A stretch of DNA of 6,123 nt, taken from NCBI GenBank assembly GCA_036675585.1, contig JAKFES010000278.1, positions 1 to 6,123 on the forward strand, written 5' to 3'. The translations under genes were made by a program, and so were the position numbers. Below are positions 1 to 4,778 of the stretch, piece after piece. This DNA is from Zeimonas sp036675585. GTDB taxonomy: Bacteria; Pseudomonadota; Gammaproteobacteria; Burkholderiales; Burkholderiaceae_E. The stretch's first letter is position 1; every line of letters begins with the position of its first letter. Below the pieces are notes generated by a model. The model saw nothing but the letters and a program-made list of their open reading frames with translations. It did no database searches and had not been told where the DNA came from.

Positions 1-1
1 C

Positions 2-316
2 TTCCTCAACGACGTCGGCCTCGACTATCTGACGCTCGCCCGCAATTCCGGCTCGCTGTCCGGCGGCGAGAGCCAGCGCATCCGGCTTGCCAGCCAGATC
101 GGCTCCGGCCTTACCGGCGTGCTCTACGTGCTCGACGAGCCGTCGATCGGCCTGCACCAGCGCGACAATGCCCGCCTGCTCGAAACGCTGCAGCGGCTGC
201 GCGACATCGGCAACACGGTGATCGTCGTCGAGCACGACGAGGATGCGATCCTGCTCGCCGATTACGTCGTCGATATCGGCCCGGGCGCCGGCGTCAATGG
301 CGGCCACATCGTCGCC
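2..316 (+). pseudogene. uvrA: UvrA internal fragment (first ABC ATPase domain, C-terminal part)
   Basis: Codons from position 2 give the end of the first ATPase domain of excinuclease subunit UvrA, the damage-recognition ATPase of nucleotide excision repair. Visible motifs are the ABC signature LSGGESQ (56-76), the stretch RIRLASQIGSGLTGV, Walker B/D-loop VLYVLDEPSIGLHQRD (from 119), and the H-loop histidine in VVEHDED (His codon 233-235), then DIGPGAGVNGG. In intact UvrA (about 940 residues) this segment lies in the middle and is followed by several hundred more residues with the second ATPase domain and zinc finger. All of that is absent. The SGGESQ form resembles alphaproteobacterial UvrA, unlike the Burkholderia-like remainder of the window. 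Identification is very secure; the fragment cannot be functional as UvrA. Confidence 0.9.
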
Positions 317-1972
317 GACTCGCTCGCCCTCCAGGGCGTCGACACCGTGTTCGGCGTTCCCGGCGAGAGCTATCTCGCCGTGCTCGACGGGCTGTACCGT
401 CATCGCGAGCGGATCCGCTTCGTCGTCTGTCGCCAGGAGGGCGGTGCGTCGTTCATGGCCGACGCCTATGCAAAGCTGACCGGCAAGCCGGGCGTCGTGA
501 TGGTCACCCGCGGGCCCGGTGCGACCAACGCCGCGGTTGGCGTGCACGCCGCGTTCCAGGACTCGGTGCCGATGGTCGTGCTCGTCGGGCAGGTCGGCAC
601 CGACTTCGTCGATCGCGAAGCCTTCCAGGAAATCGACTATCGGCGCATGTACGGGCAGATGGCCAAGTGGGTCGCGCAGATCGACCGCGTCGAGCGGATT
701 CCCGAATACGTCGCGCGTGCCTTCCAGGTCGCCACCAGCGGCCGCATGGGGCCCGTGGTGCTCGCGCTGCCGGAGGACGTGCTCGCACAGCCGGCGACGG
801 TCGCCGACGCGGCGTGCCACCGGCCGGTGCACGCGAGCCCGGCCGTGGCGCAGATCGAGCAGCTTGCCGCGATGCTCGCGCGCGCGCAGCGGCCGTTCGT
901 GATGCTCGGCGGCACCGGATGGACCGCGCAGGCGTGCGAAGACCTGCGCGCGTTCGTCGAGACGAACCGGCTTGCGGTTGCGTGCGCCTTCCGCTTCCAC
1001 GACCTGTTCGACAACCGCCATCCGAATTACATCGGCGACGTCGGCATCGGCATCAACCCGAAGCTGGCGGCGCGGCTGCGCGCGGCCGATCTGGTGCTCG
1101 CGATCGGCCCGCGGCTGGGCGAGATGACGACTTCGGGCTACACGCTGCTCGAAGCGCCGCGACCGAAGCAGACGCTGGTGCACGTGCACGCGGGCGTCGA
1201 GGAACTCGGCCGCGTCTTCCAGGCGGATCTGATGATCGCCGCGGGCATGCCCGAGATCGCAGCCGCGCTGCGCGCCGTGCGCGTCGACGCTTCGGCATGG
1301 GCCGGATCGGTGGCGCAGGCGCGTGCCGAGTACGAGGCCTGGCAGGAACGGCCGGCGATCTATGCCGACGGCCGCCCGAACGCGCTCGACCTGTGGCAGC
1401 TCGTGCAGACGCTCAAGCGCGTGCTGCCGGCCGATGCCATCGTGACGAACGGCGCGGGCAACTTCGCGACCTGGGCGAACCGGTTCTGGCCGTACGCCGG
1501 TCTGCGCACGATGCTGTCGACGACTTCCGGATCGATGGGGTACGGCGTGCCGGCCGCGGTGTGCGCGGCGATCCTGCGCCCCGAGCGCACCGTCGTGTGC
1601 TTCGCCGGCGACGGCGACTTCCTGATGAACGGACAGGAGCTCGCCACGGCGGCGCAATACGAGGCGGGCCTGGTGGTCATCGTGTTCGACAACGGCATGT
1701 ACGGAACGATCCGCATGCACCAGGAACGCGAGTTCCCGTCGCACGTGATCGCGACCTCCCTGTCGAACCCGGACTTCGCGAAGTACGGCGAAGCCTTCGG
1801 CGGCTTCGGCGTGCGCGTCGAGCGCACCGCGCAGTTCGAACCGGCGATGCGCGATGCGCTCGAGCATGCGCGCACCAAACGCCGCCCCGCGGTGATCCAC
1901 CTGAAGGTCGATCCGCAGGCGATCACGCCCAATGCCACGCTCGACTCGATCCGGGCGAGCGCGAGCCGATAG
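2..1972 (+). CDS. Chimeric frame: UvrA fragment fused to acetolactate synthase-like TPP enzyme (5' partial)
   Basis: The frame is open from the left edge to TAG at 1970-1972. From about 299 on (~557 residues) it is a TPP-dependent enzyme of the acetolactate synthase/pyruvate decarboxylase superfamily, close to full family length and lacking only roughly the first ten codons. Domains in order: the N-terminal pyrimidine-binding domain begins at VDTVFGVPGESY and carries the conserved catalytic-type Glu in CRQEGGA (codon 437-439). A central Rossmann-like domain follows (about 790-1290, with FVMLGGTGW and LVLAIGPRLGE). The C-terminal diphosphate-binding domain has the Mg/TPP motif GDG (1607-1615), 25 residues, then Asn (1691-1693). 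The family cleaves or ligates 2-keto acids using TPP and Mg in the cytoplasm; the substrate here cannot be named. The first ~100 codons are UvrA, not part of this enzyme family. No ribosome binding site or start is visible for the enzyme alone, because its true 5' end has been replaced. Confidence 0.85.
   Translation, partial: FLNDVGLDYLTLARNSGSLSGGESQRIRLASQIGSGLTGVLYVLDEPSIGLHQRDNARLLETLQRLRDIGNTVIVVEHDEDAILLADYVVDIGPGAGVNGGHIVADSLALQGVDTVFGVPGESYLAVLDGLYRHRERIRFVVCRQEGGASFMADAYAKLTGKPGVVMVTRGPGATNAAVGVHAAFQDSVPMVVLVGQVGTDFVDREAFQEIDYRRMYGQMAKWVAQIDRVERIPEYVARAFQVATSGRMGPVVLALPEDVLAQPATVADAACHRPVHASPAVAQIEQLAAMLARAQRPFVMLGGTGWTAQACEDLRAFVETNRLAVACAFRFHDLFDNRHPNYIGDVGIGINPKLAARLRAADLVLAIGPRLGEMTTSGYTLLEAPRPKQTLVHVHAGVEELGRVFQADLMIAAGMPEIAAALRAVRVDASAWAGSVAQARAEYEAWQERPAIYADGRPNALDLWQLVQTLKRVLPADAIVTNGAGNFATWANRFWPYAGLRTMLSTTSGSMGYGVPAAVCAAILRPERTVVCFAGDGDFLMNGQELATAAQYEAGLVVIVFDNGMYGTIRMHQEREFPSHVIATSLSNPDFAKYGEAFGGFGVRVERTAQFEPAMRDALEHARTKRRPAVIHLKVDPQAITPNATLDSIRASASR
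299..316 (+). other. Chimera junction at shared GGHIVA
   Basis: The six codons Gly-Gly-His-Ile-Val-Ala fit both parents: UvrA commonly continues GAGVxGG-x-(I/V)VA-E-G, and enzymes like the downstream one commonly begin with GG-x-I(L/V)-(A/V)-D. The switch must lie within or next to this 18-base stretch. The reading frame is kept. No inverted repeats, target duplication or transposase remnant flank it. Which mechanism produced the join is inference; short shared sequence is typical of assembly errors. Confidence 0.75.
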
Positions 1973-1992
1973 CGCGGCTTGCGTTTGCCGCG
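1973..1992 (+). terminator. GC hairpin directly after the TPP-enzyme stop
   Basis: CGCGGC (1973-1978) pairs with GCCGCG (1987-1992) around an 8-base loop, starting one base after the TAG. No T-run follows, so this is at best a weak or Rho-assisted 3' end and could be chance in such GC-rich sequence. Confidence 0.25.
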
Positions 1993-2023
1993 GGGCGCGC
2001 GACGCACTGCGGTCGAGTTTCAC

Positions 2024-2161
2024 TTTACAGCGTTTTACATGGTTATTGCCGGACCGGTAAATTATTTACACAAAACGCTGGCTCGATTGACAAAAAAATA
2101 ATTTCGTCCAGACTCGGCTCCGCTTGCGAAGGTCGATAAAAAAAAGAACATGTAAACGCTG
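2024..2161. repeat. Cluster of TTTACA / AAAACGCTG motifs in direct and inverted copies
   Basis: CAGCGTTTT (2028-2036) and AAAACGCTG (2072-2080) form a perfect 9-base inverted repeat. A third copy, AAACGCTG, lies at 2154-2161. The first and third copies are longer matches: CAGCGTTTTACATG (2028-2041) against CATGTAAACGCTG (2149-2161), inverted and differing by one A. TTTACA occurs at 2024, 2034 and 2065 and as TGTAAA at 2151. GTAAAT-T-ATTTAC (2057-2069) is a palindrome. The spacings 10 and 31 between TTTACA copies are close to whole helical turns. Binding sites for a regulator are a reasonable guess; the regulator is unknown. Confidence 0.45.
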
Positions 2162-2216
2162 CCGAAACGAACGAGCAGCATTGGATCGAAGCATTTACGA
2201 TCGAGGAGACAGCAAA

Positions 2217-2264
2217 GTGCAAAGCTTTGCCCGCGATGTTTCGCGCCGGGTTCGCGTCTTCTGA
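2217..2264 (+). CDS. Possible 15-residue leader peptide
   Basis: GTG at 2217 opens a frame reading MQSFARDVSRRVRVF and stopping at TGA 2262-2264. It is preceded by a strong Shine-Dalgarno-like GAGGAGA (2203-2209) with 7 bases spacing, as good as those of the real genes here. It lies about 250 bases upstream of the binding-protein gene and just before the hairpins at 2298-2318 and 2313-2329, which cannot form together. The peptide has four Arg and three Val in 15 residues. This resembles a transcription-attenuation leader, but no clear run of one regulatory codon is present and no homolog is recognised. A chance ORF is quite possible. Confidence 0.25.
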   Translation: MQSFARDVSRRVRVF

Positions 2265-2274
2265 AAACGAGCGA

Positions 2275-2286
2275 ATCCGGCCGGAT
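2275..2286. repeat. 12-base perfect palindrome ATCCGGCCGGAT
   Basis: A perfect dyad lies just after the possible leader ORF. It could be an operator or a minor RNA stem, or chance in GC-rich DNA; nothing else supports a function. Confidence 0.3.
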
Positions 2287-2297
2287 GCCGCGTGACG

Positions 2298-2318
2298 GTG
2301 CCGTCCCCGGGACGGCGC
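2298..2318 (+). promoter_or_regulatory. Stable leader hairpin with an alternative pairing
   Basis: GCCGTCC (2300-2306) pairs perfectly with GGACGGC (2310-2316) around loop CCG, extended by a T-G and a G-C pair to nine pairs. Its right arm can instead pair as CGGCG (2313-2317) with CGCCG (2325-2329), so the two stems exclude each other. No T-run follows either one directly; the first T6 is at 2365-2370. Attenuator-like switching is possible but not demonstrated. Confidence 0.3.
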
Positions 2319-2370
2319 AATAACCGCCGAAGCGCGACACGCCCCACTGAATGGAACCGGCGCCTTTTTT

Positions 2371-2398
2371 CCGGCTTTCGCATTATTGCGATCGCCGG
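2371..2398 (+). promoter_or_regulatory. Interrupted hairpin in the operon leader
   Basis: CCGGC (2371-2375) pairs with GCCGG (2394-2398). Inside, TCGC pairs with GCGA around an ATTATT loop, with a 2-by-2 internal loop between the stems. A T6 run (2365-2370) lies immediately upstream rather than downstream, so it is not a standard + strand terminator. Structure is visible; role unknown. Confidence 0.25.
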
Positions 2399-2416
2399 GG
2401 GACGCGCTGTTTTCTG

Positions 2417-2448
2417 AAAAAAGAAATGCCGCATTCGAAATGCGGCGT
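2417..2448 (-). terminator. Intrinsic terminator-like hairpin read on the minus strand
   Basis: GCCGCATT (2428-2435) and AATGCGGC (2439-2446) form a perfect 8-base stem with loop CGA. It extends by a T-G and an A-T pair to 2426-2448. On the minus strand the stem is followed by TTCTTTTTTC (complement of 2425-2416), a good U-rich tract; on the plus strand no T-run follows. It could stop antisense transcription coming from the importer genes, or act as a leader stem on the plus strand. No minus-strand gene ends here. Confidence 0.4.
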
Positions 2449-2505
2449 GGCTTCGCTCGTCCGTAAAAAAATCGTCACTTGATCCGGACGCGACAGCCGA
2501 AAACC

Positions 2506-2512
2506 GAGGGAG
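2506..2512 (+). promoter_or_regulatory. Ribosome binding site deciding the binding-protein start
   Basis: GAGGGAG lies 6 bases before ATG 2519 but directly abuts ATG 2513. The normal spacing favours 2519, giving a protein starting MSETRSRREF. Confidence 0.6.
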
Positions 2513-2518
2513 ATGAAA

Positions 2519-3859
2519 ATGAGTGAAACCAGATCGCGCCGCGAATTCCTCCGCACCGGCGCTGCCGCGGGCGGCATGCTGCTGCCGGCCGTATACGGCG
2601 GCTCCGCGCTCGCGCAGGACAAGAAGTACCCGAAGCTCGGCAACTATCCGGCCGGCGTCGAGGGCGACTCGGTATTCGCCGGGCTGACGCTCGATCTCAC
2701 CGGGCCGTATTCGGCCGAAGGCGCCGACCAGCGCCGCGGCTTCGAGCTCGCCGCCGAGCTGATCAACAAGGGCGATGCGCGGATCCGCAAGATCTCGCCG
2801 CTCACGAAGCAGGGGATTCTCGGCAAGAAGCTCGTCCTCGGCGTGGCCGACGCCGAGACGAAGCCGAACAGCGCCGTGCAGGCCGCGACGCGCTTCATCC
2901 GCCAGAACAAGGCGATGATGATCTCGGGCAGCGTCAGCAGCTCGGTGGCGATCGCGCTGCAGAACACCTGCGATCGCGAGAAGACGATCTATTTCCCGGT
3001 GATCAGCGGATCGAGCGACACGACGGGCAAGGACTGCAAGCGCTACGGGTTTCGCCTGTGCCACCACGCGTATACCGCGGCGAAAGCGATTTCGCCGGTG
3101 CTCGCGAAGGAATACGGCAAGAACATGAAGGCGATCTACCTGGTGCCCGACTACAACTACGGGCACTCGATCCACGACATGATGCGCGAGTTCACCGAGA
3201 AGGAAGGCTGGACGACGATTCCGTCTCCGCAGGTGCACGCGCTCGGCGCAACCGACTACAGCTCGTACATGCTGAACATCGCCAACAGCGGCGCCGACGT
3301 CGTGATCAACCTCGACTACGGCGCGGACGCGGTGAACTCGGTCAAGCAGGCCAAGCAGTTCGGCGTGATGGACAAGATGAAGCTGGTCGTTCCGTACATG
3401 CCGGCGTTCATGGTCGAGGAAGTCGGCGCCGACATCATGCAGGGCGTCTTCGGCACGATGGACTTCTGGTGGACCTACGCCGACCAGAGCGAGATCGCCA
3501 AGGATTTCGTCGAGGCCTTCGAGGCGAAGTTCCAGCGCAAGCCGCGCGACCCGTCGCACAACGCGTACATGACGATGCTGCTGTGGGCGGACGCGATCGA
3601 GCGCGCGGGTACCTTCTACCCCGCCGAGGTGATCAAGGCGCTCGAGGCCGAGGAGAAACGCCCGCACACGATGGGCGGACAGGTGTGGTTCCGCAAGGAG
3701 GACCACGACGGCATCGCGAACTTCCCGATCGTGCGCGGCAAGAAGCCGTCGGAGATGAAGAGCAAGGACGACCTGCTCGAGATCGTCGCGATTGCCGACG
3801 GACTCGAGTCGATGCCGCCGGTCGGTTACGCCGGCTGCAAGATGGGTTCGTACACCTGA
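2519..3859 (+). CDS. LIV-type ABC importer substrate-binding protein, Tat-exported
   Basis: The 446-residue protein is a periplasmic binding protein of the branched-chain amino acid (LivK/HAAT) family, which captures ligand and hands it to the LivH/LivM channel. The N-terminus has a clear twin-arginine signal, SRREFLR with Arg7-Arg8, then a glycine/alanine-rich hydrophobic stretch and a likely cleavage after Ala30-Leu31-Ala32. The mature part starts KYPKLGNYPAGVEGDSVFAG and shows type I binding-fold features: FAGLTLDLTGPYSAEGADQ, the ISGSVSSSVAIALQ ligand-loop region, then YFPVISGSSDTTG. Cysteines at 151, 173, 181 and 440 could form disulfides. Length is slightly above the usual ~370-420. ATG 2513, six bases upstream, is an alternative start. 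It is the first gene of the importer operon, 43 bases before livH. Amino acids, amides, urea or aromatic acids are all transported by this family, so the ligand is not known. Confidence 0.9.
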   Translation: MSETRSRREFLRTGAAAGGMLLPAVYGGSALAQDKKYPKLGNYPAGVEGDSVFAGLTLDLTGPYSAEGADQRRGFELAAELINKGDARIRKISPLTKQGILGKKLVLGVADAETKPNSAVQAATRFIRQNKAMMISGSVSSSVAIALQNTCDREKTIYFPVISGSSDTTGKDCKRYGFRLCHHAYTAAKAISPVLAKEYGKNMKAIYLVPDYNYGHSIHDMMREFTEKEGWTTIPSPQVHALGATDYSSYMLNIANSGADVVINLDYGADAVNSVKQAKQFGVMDKMKLVVPYMPAFMVEEVGADIMQGVFGTMDFWWTYADQSEIAKDFVEAFEAKFQRKPRDPSHNAYMTMLLWADAIERAGTFYPAEVIKALEAEEKRPHTMGGQVWFRKEDHDGIANFPIVRGKKPSEMKSKDDLLEIVAIADGLESMPPVGYAGCKMGSYT

Positions 3860-3889
3860 TTCGACGCTTCACGTCGACCGGAAAACGGC

Positions 3890-3896
3890 GGAGGGG
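3890..3896 (+). promoter_or_regulatory. Ribosome binding site of livH
   Basis: GGAGGGG stands 6 bases before ATG 3903. It decides against the far upstream in-frame ATG at 3792, which lies inside the binding-protein gene. Confidence 0.75.
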
Positions 3897-3902
3897 ACAC
3901 GC

Positions 3903-4778
3903 ATGCCTGGCATGGGGCTATTCATATCGCAGGTTTTCAACGGCCTCGCGCTGGGGGTGCTGCTGTCCCTCATCGCGACCGGGCTGACCATCATCTACGG
4001 CACCCTGGGCGTGATCAATTTCGCGCACGGGGCGCTGTTCGTGGTGGGCGCCTACGCCGGTTTCTCGGTATTTACCGCAACGGGCTCGTTCCTGCTCAGC
4101 ATCGCCGGCGGCGCAGCCGCCGCGCTGCTGATCGGGCTCGTGCTCGAGCGCGGTCTGATCAAGCGCTTCTACCAGCGCCCGCCCGAGGACCAGATCCTGG
4201 TCACGTTCGGCGTGAGCATCGTGCTGATCGAGATCATTCGCGCGATCTACGGCGGCGTCGGGCGGCGCGTTCCGCTGCCCACCTGGGGCGAGGGCGTCGT
4301 CGACCTCGGTTTCGTCACCTACCCGCTGTACCGGATCGAGATCCTCGGGATCTCGGTCGCGACGCTCGTCGTGTGCTGGATCGTGCTGTACCGCACGCGC
4401 CTGGGGCTGATCGTTCGCTCGGGCATCGAGGACGCGCTGATGGTCAACCTGCTCGGCATCAACATCCAGCGCGCGTTCCTGATCGTATTCGGCGTCGGCG
4501 CGGCCGCCGCCGGCTACGCGGGCGTCATCGACGCACCGATCGTGTCGATCGTTCCCGACATGGGATTTCGCGTGCTGATCCAGTCGTTCGTCGTCGTCGT
4601 GATCGGCGGCGTCGGCTCGTTTCCCGGAGCGATCCTCGGCGGACTGATCGCGGGACAGATCCTGAGCCTGACGTCGCTGATCGATCCCGTGTATTCCGAA
4701 GTCATGCTGTTCGCCGCGATGGCGCTCGTGCTCATCGTCCGGCCCCAGGGGCTTCTCGGCGTGGAGGGTCGGGCGTGA
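3903..4778 (+). CDS. livH: LIV-type ABC importer permease LivH
   Basis: The 291-residue integral inner-membrane protein matches the usual LivH length (~290-308). It carries the family hallmark ATGLTIIYGTLGVINFAHGA at about residues 25-44, several hydrophobic segments through the whole length, an EAA-like cytoplasmic loop GIEDALMVNLLGINI (174-188) that would contact the ATPase, and the conserved VIGGVGSFPGAILGGLIAGQ near 233-252. It ends with VRPQGLLG, typical of the family. With the LivM half of the next gene it would form the channel for the ligand delivered by the binding protein. Start ATG 3903 is chosen from its ribosome binding site; ATG 3912 is a less well placed alternative. The stop overlaps the start of the next gene, so translational coupling is likely. 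Confidence 0.93.
   Translation: MPGMGLFISQVFNGLALGVLLSLIATGLTIIYGTLGVINFAHGALFVVGAYAGFSVFTATGSFLLSIAGGAAAALLIGLVLERGLIKRFYQRPPEDQILVTFGVSIVLIEIIRAIYGGVGRRVPLPTWGEGVVDLGFVTYPLYRIEILGISVATLVVCWIVLYRTRLGLIVRSGIEDALMVNLLGINIQRAFLIVFGVGAAAAGYAGVIDAPIVSIVPDMGFRVLIQSFVVVVIGGVGSFPGAILGGLIAGQILSLTSLIDPVYSEVMLFAAMALVLIVRPQGLLGVEGRA
4763..4768 (+). promoter_or_regulatory. Ribosome binding site deciding the GTG start of livM-livG
   Basis: GGAGGG lies inside the end of livH, 6 bases before GTG 4775. The GTGA overlap (GTG 4775-4777, TGA 4776-4778) is a classic coupled stop-start. Confidence 0.7.

Larger units (their letters stand above)
1973..2518 (+). promoter_or_regulatory. 546-base intergenic region / leader of the LIV-type importer operon
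   Basis: No conserved protein is encoded here. About 2020-2160 is clearly AT-richer than the rest of the window, as expected for a promoter region, and holds repeated TTTACA and AAACGCTG motifs. A TTGACA (2087-2092) and a TTTACA (2034-2039) followed 18 bases later by TAAATT (2058-2063) are possible sigma-70 elements, but neither is a strong complete promoter. From about 2200 to 2500 there is a possible short leader ORF and a series of hairpins, described separately. The length and content suggest a long regulated 5' leader for the importer genes; that is inference. Confidence 0.5.

Noticed and set aside
290..330. Transposon or integron boundary at the UvrA/enzyme joint
   Set aside because: No terminal inverted repeats, target duplication, att-like site or recombinase remnant is present around the join.
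2056..2070. TyrR/PhhR box
   Set aside because: GGTAAA and TTTACA are separated by 3 bases instead of the 6 required by TGTAAA-N6-TTTACA.
2087..2116. TTGACA as the -35 of a sigma-70 promoter
   Set aside because: At 16-18 base spacing no acceptable -10 follows (for example AGACTC), so it is not listed as a promoter in its own right.
667..2139. 490-codon plus-strand frame overlapping the TPP enzyme
   Set aside because: It is an Arg/Ala/Gly-rich alternative frame of a conserved enzyme with no recognisable motif.
2195..3706. 503-codon open frame on the minus strand
   Set aside because: It lies opposite the clearly conserved binding-protein gene, is Arg/His/Asp/Val rich without recognisable motifs, and is the usual by-product of GC-rich codon usage.
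3792..3902. Upstream in-frame ATG extension of livH
   Set aside because: It would overlap the binding-protein gene by 68 bases, lacks a ribosome binding site and adds non-family residues. ATG 3903 has GGAGGGG at ideal spacing.
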